A program made the translations under genes and the position numbers. From assembly GCA_035480535.1 (NCBI GenBank), contig DATIHQ010000075.1, positions 1 to 17,992 on the forward strand: DNA of 17,992 nt. Direction: 5' to 3'. The stretch comes from DATIHQ01 sp035480535 (lineage in GTDB: Bacteria; Chlamydiota; Chlamydiia; Chlamydiales; SM23-39). Every line of letters begins with the position of its first letter. Position 1 is the stretch's first letter. Under the pieces are notes generated by a model. The model did no database searches. It saw nothing but the letters and a program-made list of their open reading frames with translations, and had not been told where the DNA came from. Positions 7,379 through 15,414 of this stretch are shown in pieces.

Positions 7379-7756
7379 TCATTGCTGGGAACTTTTTTGA
7401 CTTGATAAAACCAGAGGAACGGCCATTGCCAAACAACTTACTTGAATTCCAACGAGCGCCCAAAGGACAGGCTGAATGGCATCCGCTCCCAAGCAAATGG
7501 GGGCCGGCATTCCAAAAACCCTAGATCCGAGAGCTTCAGAGCCGAAAAGGGCTGTAGCCGCAGGCTGATAGCAGGACTGAGATCTCAAGGCCGCTGCGAG
7601 AGCCGGCAGGGCGTAGTGGCTAAATGCAACTCCTGCAACTGCGCCGATAACGGCAATGCCAACGACAGTTTTCACTGGATGACCCTTGGCGTATTGCTGA
7701 AGATATTCCTTGACTTGCTCAAATTTTTGAGAAGCGACAGAAGTTAATGTAGTCAC
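7379..7756 (-). CDS. short paralogue of the 557-aa protein, twin hydrophobic segments
   Basis: The 125-aa product shares landmarks with the start of the 557-aa protein: SVA..SQKF.Q.K.Y, YALPA.AAAL, a Cys, QPAA.A..GS.A.G, P.P.C, then a second hydrophobic segment (about residues 93-117). It stops soon after this, so it lacks the long soluble tail. It begins with GTG at 7754-7756, behind AAAAGGAT, the same Shine-Dalgarno context as its paralogue but with three extra bases. The foldback repeat begins 22 bases beyond its stop, so it may be a copy truncated by that insertion, or a genuine small two-segment membrane protein. Function unknown; Inc-like only in layout. Confidence 0.75.
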   Translation of the reverse strand: MTTLTSVASQKFEQVKEYLQQYAKGHPVKTVVGIAVIGAVAGVAFSHYALPALAAALRSQSCYQPAATALFGSEALGSRVFGMPAPICLGADAIQPVLWALVGIQVSCLAMAVPLVLSSQKSSQQ

Positions 7757-7780
7757 AATTACCCATCCTTTTAGGCCGGT

Positions 7781-7824
7781 ATTATAGAGGAAATATCGAG
7801 AATTAAACTATGCTAAAATTATGA
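7781..7824 (-). promoter_or_regulatory. promoter region of the 125-aa gene, overlapping the mazG stop
   Basis: TATAAT lies at 7781-7786 on the minus strand. The 20-base block at 7805-7824, identical to that before the 557-aa gene, begins 18 bases further upstream. The block includes the TAA stop of mazG (7819-7821), so it abuts and partly overlaps coding sequence. Confidence 0.6.
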
Positions 7825-8421
7825 CTTGAACTTTTCTTCGTAGGCGAGGCAGATGCGGCGGAGTGCGCTTTCCGCTTCGATGCCTTGAGAGTCGGCTTCT
7901 TTAATGAGCTCCCAGAGTTTTTGGCCTAGATCGTCGGGTGAGGAAATGGGTGATTCGACGATGGGGCTTTTGGCGCGGCGCAGTTTATGGATCACCTTTT
8001 GGGCGCGGGCCAGGGCCGGGAGAGTGGGGGGAATCCCCTCTATAGGACTTTTTTTACCCTCTTTCTTCTTGGTTTCTTCCCAACTGGTGGCTACGTCGTT
8101 GGGTGAATCAATTTTTTTATCGCCAAAGACGTGGGGATGGCGCCGGATGAGCTTTTCAGCGACGGAGCGGATGGAGTCGGGAAGGGTGAAGAGCTTTGCC
8201 TTTTCCCCGAGCTTGGCGATGAAGACGAGGGCATAGAGGACATCGCCCAGCTCCTCAGAAATTTTTTGAGGATTTTGTAGGTCGATCGCCTCCATAAGCT
8301 CGTGCGTCTCTTCAAGAAGATAGGGCTGCAGGGTAAAAAATGTCTGCTCCCGATCCCAAGGACACCCCTGGGGACCGAGCAGGCGATCGGCGATAGCTAC
8401 GAGATTTTTGAATTCTTCCAT
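7819..8421 (-). CDS. mazG: nucleoside triphosphate pyrophosphohydrolase MazG
   Basis: This enzyme hydrolyses NTPs and dNTPs to NMPs and pyrophosphate and clears aberrant nucleotides. Visible are the family entry motif CPWDREQTFFTLQPYLLEET (substrate contact), the helix EETHELMEAI with the EExxE metal-binding pattern, and EELGDVLYALVFIA with the second E..D metal pair. RRHPHVFGD and SWEETKKKE then follow as in typical MazG. The second half (about residues 120-200) is the shortened second domain. ATG at 8419-8421 (MEEFKNLV) is chosen, giving 200 aa; a TTG six codons upstream would add PKLNA and has no better Shine-Dalgarno. It is divergent from the 1284-aa gene and precedes the 125-aa gene. Confidence 0.95.
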   Translation of the reverse strand: MEEFKNLVAIADRLLGPQGCPWDREQTFFTLQPYLLEETHELMEAIDLQNPQKISEELGDVLYALVFIAKLGEKAKLFTLPDSIRSVAEKLIRRHPHVFGDKKIDSPNDVATSWEETKKKEGKKSPIEGIPPTLPALARAQKVIHKLRRAKSPIVESPISSPDDLGQKLWELIKEADSQGIEAESALRRICLAYEEKFKS

Positions 8422-8476
8422 TGCATTCAATTTAGGCAAAAATTAAAATAATCCTCCTTTTCTGTGCAAGTGAAAA

Positions 8477-8546
8477 TTTAGATGATAATTAAACATTTTA
8501 ATTAGGGTTATAATTAATAACAGAATATTGTATAATCTCATCTAAA
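8477..8546 (+). promoter_or_regulatory. putative promoter of the large 1284-aa gene with flanking inverted repeat
   Basis: A perfect -10 (TATAAT, 8531-8536) lies 23 bases before the start codon in an AT-rich stretch. The best -35 at normal spacing is only TTATAA (8508-8513). A 9-base inverted repeat, TTTAGATGA at 8477-8485 and TCATCTAAA at 8538-8546, brackets the promoter and could be an operator or a 5' RNA stem end. Which, if either, is inference. Confidence 0.5.
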
Positions 8547-8559
8547 ATTATTGATAATT

Positions 8560-11500
8560 ATGGCTGCAATTCCCCCACCCCCAGTTGTTGGCGCAGAACC
8601 CCCGCTTTGGAAACAAGCATGGACGGTTGGCTCTACTCTTGTCGGCATTCCCCTTAAGGCAACTTGGTGGGGGTTAAAACAAGGGTATAGAGCTGTCACA
8701 ACGATCGTTCCCCCAGTGGTTTCAGGAGCTGCAGCCGTCGTCGAAGATCCTACGATCCCCATGGAAAAGGGATTCTTTCCATTGGTGGGACACGTAGCCG
8801 CAGCAGCCACTCCCTATATCAAGCAGGCGGTAGTTAAAGTAGTAGATGACGTAGTTACAACGGCAAAAACGGCGTATGACAATAGCGACCAGATTAGCCA
8901 GGTGCGCCATCCAACGCAAATTGTCCCGCTTCTCCGCCGCGCCTGGGGTGCAACTCCTTTAACAGTTCAGATGGCCGGCACCTACCTTTTTCCGCTTGGT
9001 TGGTTAGGCTGGATCGGCACAACGGCTAAAGTGGGCCTCTGCGCGCAAAGCGCCTGGTCCCGTTCTCCTGAAGACTATAAACAGCCCATTCGCGAGGCGG
9101 TTGGAAATGCTGTCAAAAATTCTCCCCTCATTGAAGAAATTGTGGAAGAAGTACGGACAAGAGTCAGCGAAGCCGAAGTAGGACAAGTCGTTGTAGGGAA
9201 TAATAATATAAATCCAGTTGCCCCATCTGCGGGAGCCCTAGATCCAAAAGAGCCCATCGCGCATATAAAAGCCGCTGGGATGGATCTAGAAAAAAGAGCA
9301 AGAGAAGGAGGGGTTATCCCCGCGCCAGTACCTATTATTCTACAAGCGCTTCCAGCTTTAGCCCCAGCTGGAAGCGCCGCAGTTTCTGGACCTCTTCCCG
9401 CTGCCCTACCCAATGCCCCTGAAGCAGTCAGCCCTGAAGAGCGAAAAGTGACCGAGGATTATTCGGCGCAAGCCGATAGAGATTTGAACAATTTCAGCGC
9501 TTGCTCAGAAAAGTTGAGCGTTCTCTTCGCAATGTATGATTTATGCGAAATTCGGAAACAAAAAAACGTTCCTAAGGGACCTTCTATTTTTGAATTGGCC
9601 CGCCAAGCCTCCACGCCAGATGCGAAAGGAAAAAAGCCCGACCTTTGGGATTTGTTCATCGATCGCTATCCAATTCGCTTCTCGTGGAAATGGATCCAAT
9701 GCAAACTCTTCTATTGGACGACCTATAAATGGACTTCGATCGTTCCCAATTCAGTGGAGGCCATTTTAAAACAAGTTCTCCAACAAACGCGAAATAAGCT
9801 CACCGATGAGGAAAATGGAGAGAAGCGAACGAATCTTGTGAAAGGCTCTCTAGACAAAGGCGATAAACTATTCAATTGCATCATCGATGCCTTTGATACC
9901 TATTGCCATGCAAAGAAACGGGAGGGAACTCTGGATGATTACCTGCGAAGAGCCGTCGTTTCCCATTATGGGTACACTCTTAAGCGGATCAAAACGGATA
10001 AAGCTTTGCAAAAGGCGTTGGCCAAGCATGAAAAATCTTCCCTGTTCTCCCCCAATAAGCCAGAGAAGTATTCCGAAGATGATTTGGAAAAAATCGCCGC
10101 TGACTTTGCGCTGACAAATCTATGTAGAGATTTTAGCAAAAAAATCATGGCCAGACCTCCCAAAGTTCCCTTTTTTAAAGAATGGAAAAAAAGAGGCGCA
10201 GTGGCTCAATTGCTTTGTGCTCCATTTGAATGGATTTTGAACCGGATTACGACCTTTCTCATGCGTTGGATTCTCCCCCGCGTCATTAAAACCACAGTCG
10301 AAGGAGCGCTTGAAGCAACCAAACCAGATAATCTCCCAGTCACGATTAAACTCCTTGAATTCTCCACATCGCTATTCCACGACTTTGAAGAGAAATTGGA
10401 AGCGAAAAAAGGATCCTTTGATCCAACGATCCCGATTCGCGGGACTGCAAAACTTCCCCAAGTCGTAAGCAAATTCATCAAAGCGAGCATCCTCCATTCG
10501 TGCAAGGAAGAGGATCTAAGGAAAAAATTCGCTGAATTTGAAAATGGCCGCGGTGTCATCGATGATAATATCCAGGAATCGATTCAAGAGGCAGCGACTG
10601 AGGGCGCCCATGAATTCGTCGATTTCATCACGAATAAACAAAATCATGAAAAGCTATTTGCCACCTTCTTTGGATTCTTGAATAAAATCTTTAGCGATTC
10701 AGAGCCAAAGACGGACAAAGACTTGCAAACCGCGATAAACAACCTCGAGCAACAAGCGGACATTGTCTTTGATACTCTTGTAGACAAAGCGGCAAAAGAA
10801 CGGCTGAAAGGAACAGACTTCGAAGCCATGAAAGAGAAAGCTAACCAATCTTTCTATGGGCAGAAAGAAGTAGCGGGCAAAATGACTAAGACAGTGAAAC
10901 TTCTCCTAGATCAGATCAAAGAAAAAGTCGACGCAAATAAACCGGCTGATGAAAACGTTGTCGATAAAGAAGTCGCTGCAAATAAACCGATTGCTGAAAT
11001 CCGTCAAGAATTGCTGACGATCAACAATCAGTTGCAATCTTTTGTAAGACAAGAGGAAGCCCTCAATGACGTCCATGGATTAACTCCTGCGGCAAGAGAG
11101 GCGATCAATCATGCATTAGCTCCTCTTTATACCTACGCGAAGCAGTTGATGGAGAAAATTCAAACTCTTTGGCGTTTGCAAGAGAAGTTCGCTTCTCATG
11201 ATGAACTCATTGAAGAATTCAAGCATCTTCAACTCCAATTAGGCGTGATTGCCCATCAAGCTGATCAGACTCCTCTTGATTTATCAGGGACTCTTCCAAC
11301 CCTGCGAGCTTCTCTCAATAAAATTGACAAATACCTTTCAAAAAACAATTCCAAAGCCACTAAAGAGGATCAGGAGCGGGAAAACTTCATTCTCGAACTG
11401 CACAAGACGATTGATAAGATCGAAGATTGCATCCATCTCATAGTCTCTGTACAAAACGTTTTATCTGAATTAGACAAACTCGATAGATGGACCCAAGATC

Positions 11501-12414
11501 TCATGAAAGCAAAACAAGGCCAGCCTCCTGCTGAATTTGACCTCCCATCTTGGTTAAAAAATATCACTCTCGCAACAGCAGTGTTAGACGAAAAAGAGAA
11601 GGAGCCTTTGTTTGCATTGATCGAAATGATCACAAGCTTTAACAGCAACTCCTCGGAAATCAATCTCGAAACACTTGGACAGAAGCTCAAAAATCAAATC
11701 CAGGATTTCTATCTGAAATATAGAGCGTTGAAAGACGGCCATAAAACCCAACTTAGAGATTATCTAGCTGCTTTTCTCCAAAATAATACGGTTATAATAG
11801 CCGATTATAAAACACGTAAAAAACAAAATTACGCAGCAATAGTTCGCGAAGAAGAAGCATCGAGAGCCCTTATAGTTGAAATTGAAGGGAAAGCAGATAG
11901 AGAAGTCGACGAACGGGTAAAAGCCATTCAGGTTTCGCCGAATCAGCTGGGCATCGCAGCGGCTGTCATAAACGGCCTCATCGGTTGGGTATCTCCAGCT
12001 ACTGCAGCTTTCCTTGGGGCTGCATCTTATCTCGGGGTGAAAAATTCTGGCGGTCTCTTATCTGAAAAAAATCGAGTTGAGAGCGGAGCGAAAACGATTG
12101 GGAGCGCCGCGATCGCCGGAACCGCCGTCCGCATGGCCGGCGCCACAAATCCTCTTCTAAATATCGCTATTGGAGCCATTCCCGGATTCGCGGCTGGGTC
12201 TAATTTCGTCGATGGGGCGATTAGAGGAATCAAGGATGGTGTGACCCCTGAAGTCAAGAAGCACTTTAAAGCGCTCTATAAATTGGCATTTTCTCCCTTC
12301 TTCCTTCACGCGTTGGCCACATGGGGCATGAAAGCCTGGGTCGACTCCAAAGAAGAAACCCCCGTCGACTCCATCTTCGACACCCCTTTGACCGCCCCAC
12401 CCATCACAGCATAA
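8560..12414 (+). CDS. large hypothetical protein with N- and C-terminal hydrophobic regions
   Basis: The 1284-aa product is not recognisable to me. It starts with a Pro-rich tip (MAAIPPPPVV). Amphipathic or hydrophobic stretches follow at about residues 22-60 and 139-165 (LFPLGWLGWIGTTAKVG), then a Pro/Ala linker at about 252-290. A long charged region includes a hydrophobic patch near 565-585 (FLMRWILPRVIKTTVEGAL) and extended helical, coiled-coil-like sequence at about 700-1110. A Gly/Ala-rich hydrophobic region at about 1128-1225 (LGIAAAVINGLIG, IAIGAIPGFAAGS) could form membrane hairpins. There is no classical signal peptide, so a type III-secreted or inclusion-membrane role is possible but unproven. 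ATG at 8560 is chosen over a TTG three codons earlier; no clear Shine-Dalgarno. The frame is intact throughout. Confidence 0.88.
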   Translation: MAAIPPPPVVGAEPPLWKQAWTVGSTLVGIPLKATWWGLKQGYRAVTTIVPPVVSGAAAVVEDPTIPMEKGFFPLVGHVAAAATPYIKQAVVKVVDDVVTTAKTAYDNSDQISQVRHPTQIVPLLRRAWGATPLTVQMAGTYLFPLGWLGWIGTTAKVGLCAQSAWSRSPEDYKQPIREAVGNAVKNSPLIEEIVEEVRTRVSEAEVGQVVVGNNNINPVAPSAGALDPKEPIAHIKAAGMDLEKRAREGGVIPAPVPIILQALPALAPAGSAAVSGPLPAALPNAPEAVSPEERKVTEDYSAQADRDLNNFSACSEKLSVLFAMYDLCEIRKQKNVPKGPSIFELARQASTPDAKGKKPDLWDLFIDRYPIRFSWKWIQCKLFYWTTYKWTSIVPNSVEAILKQVLQQTRNKLTDEENGEKRTNLVKGSLDKGDKLFNCIIDAFDTYCHAKKREGTLDDYLRRAVVSHYGYTLKRIKTDKALQKALAKHEKSSLFSPNKPEKYSEDDLEKIAADFALTNLCRDFSKKIMARPPKVPFFKEWKKRGAVAQLLCAPFEWILNRITTFLMRWILPRVIKTTVEGALEATKPDNLPVTIKLLEFSTSLFHDFEEKLEAKKGSFDPTIPIRGTAKLPQVVSKFIKASILHSCKEEDLRKKFAEFENGRGVIDDNIQESIQEAATEGAHEFVDFITNKQNHEKLFATFFGFLNKIFSDSEPKTDKDLQTAINNLEQQADIVFDTLVDKAAKERLKGTDFEAMKEKANQSFYGQKEVAGKMTKTVKLLLDQIKEKVDANKPADENVVDKEVAANKPIAEIRQELLTINNQLQSFVRQEEALNDVHGLTPAAREAINHALAPLYTYAKQLMEKIQTLWRLQEKFASHDELIEEFKHLQLQLGVIAHQADQTPLDLSGTLPTLRASLNKIDKYLSKNNSKATKEDQERENFILELHKTIDKIEDCIHLIVSVQNVLSELDKLDRWTQDLMKAKQGQPPAEFDLPSWLKNITLATAVLDEKEKEPLFALIEMITSFNSNSSEINLETLGQKLKNQIQDFYLKYRALKDGHKTQLRDYLAAFLQNNTVIIADYKTRKKQNYAAIVREEEASRALIVEIEGKADREVDERVKAIQVSPNQLGIAAAVINGLIGWVSPATAAFLGAASYLGVKNSGGLLSEKNRVESGAKTIGSAAIAGTAVRMAGATNPLLNIAIGAIPGFAAGSNFVDGAIRGIKDGVTPEVKKHFKALYKLAFSPFFLHALATWGMKAWVDSKEETPVDSIFDTPLTAPPITA

Positions 12415-12493
12415 GAAAAAGAGAAAAGGTTGGCTTCGCGTGGGGGAGGTTATTGTCGTATTCTAAGCTCCATGCCAAGTGCCGGCTATTCTC

Positions 12494-12552
12494 CTTGCTC
12501 TAAAATCTCTTTCACGATAAATTTCTCCCCTCATCTTTAGCGGGAGATTTCA
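12494..12552 (+). promoter_or_regulatory. leader repeat, copy 1 (Shine-Dalgarno in a possible hairpin)
   Basis: This leader is nearly the same as 14072-14133, and its 3' part recurs at 13231-13263. It starts CTTGCTCTAAAAT, where TAAAAT could serve as a -10. TCTCCC at 12524-12529 can pair perfectly with GGGAGA at 12542-12547, which is the Shine-Dalgarno sequence five bases before the ATG. The pairing leaves a 12-base loop. Confidence 0.65.
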
Positions 12553-13248
12553 ATGAGCGTACCCAAAGTGCCTCCATTTCAAATCGTCGGCGATCGCCTC
12601 AAATTCTACAACGTCGATTTCTCTATAGCTGAGGCGACTGGATTTTGGAGAACGGGGAATCGAATTCGAATTCTCTCAAAGACAATAACCCCCGATGAGG
12701 CTGTTCGGATAGATCTCCTGCTGAAAACTGCGCAAGATACAGTCACTTGCGCTGAGGTTTTGCAAACCAAACTTGTCTGCTCCAATTTTCAAGGTTCAGC
12801 CTATACCTCCCATTTCGAAATCTCTCCCGATCGGATCCAACGAATCCGTGTCCCAACAGAGACTTTTTATTTAGAAATTAACCCCGAGCAAATAGATCAG
12901 ATTCATGAGATCGCTGAAAAAACAAGAGTCGTGACCAGCAACCACGACACGGCATCGGCTGAGCTAAATGAAAAAATCCATGGGAAAAAACGGGAAGATG
13001 TCAGACAACTCCATTCCCTCATCTCTTCAGATCCTCAATATCCTGGGCGATTCTCAATCATTGGAATCCTCAATAGAATGAAAGAGGGCAATGGCGAATA
13101 TCTAACTCCACAAGAATTAGAAACTCTTAACAATTTACCCCTTGTCGATCAACTGGGAGAAGTCCCAGAGCCTTGTGAACAAATGGTTTTTTCGATGGAT
13201 CCTCAAGGCCAGCTAATCGCTGTTCCCATAAATTCCTCTCATCTTTAA
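12553..13248 (+). CDS. tandem paralogue family member 1 (unknown function)
   Basis: This 231-aa protein opens MSVPKVPPFQIVGDRLKFYN and is clearly related to the next two genes along its length. Shared blocks include the DRL.FY...FSIA.A opening, the central SAYTSHFEISPDRIQRIRVP..TFYLEI.PEQ, and VTSNHDTASAELNEKIHGKKR at about 132-152. The C-terminal helical part is shorter than in the sisters and lacks their SACQ..G.ISD.MA.KWG block, but keeps GEYLTPQEL. There is no signal peptide, membrane segment or motif I can tie to an enzyme. GGGAGA serves as Shine-Dalgarno. The 3' end of this CDS contains part of the second leader copy. Function unknown; possibly an effector or structural family. Confidence 0.85.
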   Translation: MSVPKVPPFQIVGDRLKFYNVDFSIAEATGFWRTGNRIRILSKTITPDEAVRIDLLLKTAQDTVTCAEVLQTKLVCSNFQGSAYTSHFEISPDRIQRIRVPTETFYLEINPEQIDQIHEIAEKTRVVTSNHDTASAELNEKIHGKKREDVRQLHSLISSDPQYPGRFSIIGILNRMKEGNGEYLTPQELETLNNLPLVDQLGEVPEPCEQMVFSMDPQGQLIAVPINSSHL

Positions 13249-13263
13249 ACAGGAGATTTCACA
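13231..13263 (+). promoter_or_regulatory. leader repeat, copy 2 (partial, overlapping upstream CDS end)
   Basis: Only the 3' half of the leader is present, and its first part codes for the last residues of member 1 (NSSHL and stop). The Shine-Dalgarno AGGAGA at 13251-13256 is retained, but pairing with the upstream element is reduced to TCCT (13234-13237) with AGGA. No separate promoter is visible, so this copy probably depends on read-through from member 1. Confidence 0.6.
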
Positions 13264-14052
13264 ATGAGCGTACCTAAGGTTCCATTTCAAGTTGTCGGCG
13301 ACCGCCTCGACTTTTACAACGTCGCTTTCTCTATAGCGAAGGCAAAACTCTTTCAGGAAACCTATCCTAGTCAAATTCGCATTACCTCAAGAACGATGAA
13401 CCCCGATGAAGAGGTCCGAATGGATCTCATGTTAAAAAACGCGGACGATGTAAAGGGCTGCGCTGCGGTTTTGCAAACCCAAATTCCCCGCTTCGATATC
13501 AACAAGCATCCGTTCGCTTCAGCCTATACTTCCCACTTCGAAATCTTCCCCGATCGAATCCAACAAATCCGCGTTCCATTTGAATCTTTTTATTTAGAAA
13601 TTCAGCCAGAACAAATGGATATGGTCGTTGCGATCGCTGAGAGAGCCAGAATCGTGACCAGCAACCATGACACAGCATCTGCTGAACTCAATGAAAGAAT
13701 CCACGGAAAAAGACGGGCGGATCTCCGTCAAAAAGCCATTGAACTCACTTCTGCCTGTCAATCTGTGGGTCATATCTCAGACGACATGGCCAGAAAATGG
13801 GGCACACTAATCGAAGCTCTCCAAGAGATGGAAAAGGGCGATGGCGAATATCTAACTCCAGACGAATTCGAAAAATATCGCAATTTATTCTCCACCTACC
13901 AACCTGAAGAAGCTCAAGATCCTTATGAAAAAACTGTCTTTAGGCTGGATGATCAAGGCGATATAACAGCTTCTTCCCTATTTCTTCAGCCCCCTGCTGC
14001 TAATGGCCCCGTTGATGATTACTACCCTGCTGATGAGTCCTCCCCGAGCTAA
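13264..14052 (+). CDS. tandem paralogue family member 2 (unknown function)
   Basis: This 262-aa protein begins MSVPKVPFQVVGDRLDFYN and follows member 1 after 15 bases, so the two are almost certainly co-transcribed. It shares with member 1 an uninterrupted VTSNHDTASAELNE and the HFEIFPDRIQQIRVPFESFYLEI core. It has the fuller C-terminal module (ELTSACQSVGHISDDMARKWGTLIEAL, GDGEYLTPDEF) also seen in member 3. The acidic, Pro/Asp/Tyr-rich tail (PVDDYYPADESSPS) is not shared. No export signal or membrane segment is visible. The arrangement shows a local duplication followed by divergence of the ends; the ancestral role is unknown. Confidence 0.86.
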   Translation: MSVPKVPFQVVGDRLDFYNVAFSIAKAKLFQETYPSQIRITSRTMNPDEEVRMDLMLKNADDVKGCAAVLQTQIPRFDINKHPFASAYTSHFEIFPDRIQQIRVPFESFYLEIQPEQMDMVVAIAERARIVTSNHDTASAELNERIHGKRRADLRQKAIELTSACQSVGHISDDMARKWGTLIEALQEMEKGDGEYLTPDEFEKYRNLFSTYQPEEAQDPYEKTVFRLDDQGDITASSLFLQPPAANGPVDDYYPADESSPS

Positions 14053-14071
14053 AGAACCACCACCGAGAAAG

Positions 14072-14133
14072 CTTGCTCTAAAATTTATTTCAGAGTAGAT
14101 TTCTCCCCTCACCTTTAAACGGGAGATTTCACA
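14072..14133 (+). promoter_or_regulatory. leader repeat, copy 3 (Shine-Dalgarno in a possible hairpin)
   Basis: This matches copy 1 from CTTGCTCTAAAAT to the start codon with a few changes. TCTCCC at 14102-14107 pairs perfectly with GGGAGA at 14121-14126 across a 13-base loop, hiding the Shine-Dalgarno sequence. Bases on either side of the stem differ from copy 1 while both stem strands are kept. Confidence 0.65.
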
Positions 14134-14928
14134 ATGAGCGTACCCAAGGTTCCGTTTCAAATAGATGGCAATCGCCTTAAATTCTATGAAGGCTATGTTC
14201 CCATAACTAAGGCAATCGCATTTTGGGCAAATGGGCGTCAAATCCAAATTCTCTCGAAGACCACAGTCCCCGATAATCATCTTCGGATGGATCTTATGTT
14301 TGAAACCGCGGACGATGTTCAGAGGTGCGCTGAGGTCTTGAACAAAGATAAAATTCGCTGTTACGATCTTTCAGATTCATCCTACACAGATCATTTCGAG
14401 ATCTTTCCCGATCGAGTTGCGCAAATCCTTGTTCCGATAGAACCCATTCTGTTGAAAATCAACCCCGATCAAATTGGCCAGATTCATGAGATCGCTGCGA
14501 AAGCAAGGATCGTGTGCAGCGGACCCAAAGCAGCTGAATTGCTAGATGAAAAAATCAATGGGATGAAACGGGCAAAACTCGGTAAATTAGTCCAATCTCT
14601 AAGCCGTGCTTGTCGAGAGACTGGAGATATCTCGAATGAAATGGCTATAAATTGGGGCACATCGATTGAAGCTATCAACAAAATGAGGCGGGATGAGTGG
14701 GGTGTCGAGAATGATGCCGAATACCTAACTCCAGATGAATTAGCTATCGTGCGCCAACACTTCCCGTCCAATGATGCTCCTGCTGAAGCTCCAGATCCCC
14801 ATGAAATACAATTCATTGAGGTAGCTCCTTGCGGCAATCGAACGTCTTCTACCGCCGTTCTTGTTACAGACAAGGGCGAGCAGGCACTATTTTATGGCGC
14901 GATCCCCTATCAAGAATCCTACGAGTAA
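14134..14928 (+). CDS. tandem paralogue family member 3 (unknown function)
   Basis: This 264-aa protein is the most divergent of the three. It keeps MSVPKVPFQIDGNRLKFYE, the DHFEIFPDRVAQILVPIEP core, INPDQIGQIHEIAAKARIV (nearly the member 1 version) and the SRACRETGDISNEMAINWGTS module. It replaces the VTSNHDTASAELNE block with VCSGPKAAELLDEKINGMKR. There is an extra Trp-containing insertion (RRDEWGVENDAEYLTPDEL) and a unique C-terminus. It has its own full leader copy, so it may be transcribed separately. It ends nine bases before the NUDIX gene, so these two are probably transcribed together. Function unknown. Confidence 0.85.
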   Translation: MSVPKVPFQIDGNRLKFYEGYVPITKAIAFWANGRQIQILSKTTVPDNHLRMDLMFETADDVQRCAEVLNKDKIRCYDLSDSSYTDHFEIFPDRVAQILVPIEPILLKINPDQIGQIHEIAAKARIVCSGPKAAELLDEKINGMKRAKLGKLVQSLSRACRETGDISNEMAINWGTSIEAINKMRRDEWGVENDAEYLTPDELAIVRQHFPSNDAPAEAPDPHEIQFIEVAPCGNRTSSTAVLVTDKGEQALFYGAIPYQESYE

Positions 14929-14937
14929 AGGCTCTCT

Positions 14938-15414
14938 ATGGAACGCCATTTTACCGCGACTGTCTACATCGTGCATGAGAATCGAGTGTTGCTCCACCAT
15001 CACCTGAAGCTGGGCAAGTGGCTGCCGCCGGGAGGGCATGTGGAGGAAAATGAGACACCGCCAGAAGCTGCCAAAAGAGAAGCGCAGGAAGAAACAGGGC
15101 TAGAAATTGAATTCATCGAACAGGAAAACCTGAAGGTCAAGGCCTACAATGCCGAAAGCTTCCCGCGCCCTTTTCTCTGTCTCTTAGAAAATATCCCGGC
15201 TCATAAAGAAAAGGGAGCCCACCAACACATGGATATGATCTATATCGCGCGGCCGGTGAATTATTCTGGAGGGGCGATTGAGGGATTTCGTTGGTTCAAT
15301 GCCACGGAGGTGGCTGAAATTGAGGAGGATCTATTTCCCGATGTACGAGAGATGTTAAAGCTTTTGCTCACCAACGATCGTGGTGTCTCTCGAGCGGCTT
15401 ATCTGCGCTCTTGA
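14938..15414 (+). CDS. NUDIX hydrolase
   Basis: This 158-aa protein carries a complete NUDIX box: G, five residues, E, then TPPEAAK, then REAQEETGL, within GGHVEENETPPEAAKREA and the residues following (about 32-56). All metal-binding glutamates are present. Such enzymes hydrolyse nucleoside diphosphates linked to another moiety, often damaged nucleotides; the substrate cannot be read from this sequence. The strand before the box (VLLHHHLKLGKWLPPGGH) is typical of MutT-like proteins. ATG follows a weak AGG eight or so bases upstream and the end of member 3 by nine bases. Its 3' end overlaps the end of a small lipoprotein gene on the other strand by 47 bases. Confidence 0.93.
   Translation: MERHFTATVYIVHENRVLLHHHLKLGKWLPPGGHVEENETPPEAAKREAQEETGLEIEFIEQENLKVKAYNAESFPRPFLCLLENIPAHKEKGAHQHMDMIYIARPVNYSGGAIEGFRWFNATEVAEIEEDLFPDVREMLKLLLTNDRGVSRAAYLRS

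Noticed and set aside
8422..8439. TTG start six codons upstream for mazG
   Set aside because: There is no Shine-Dalgarno before it, and the ATG gives the usual MazG start; it remains possible.
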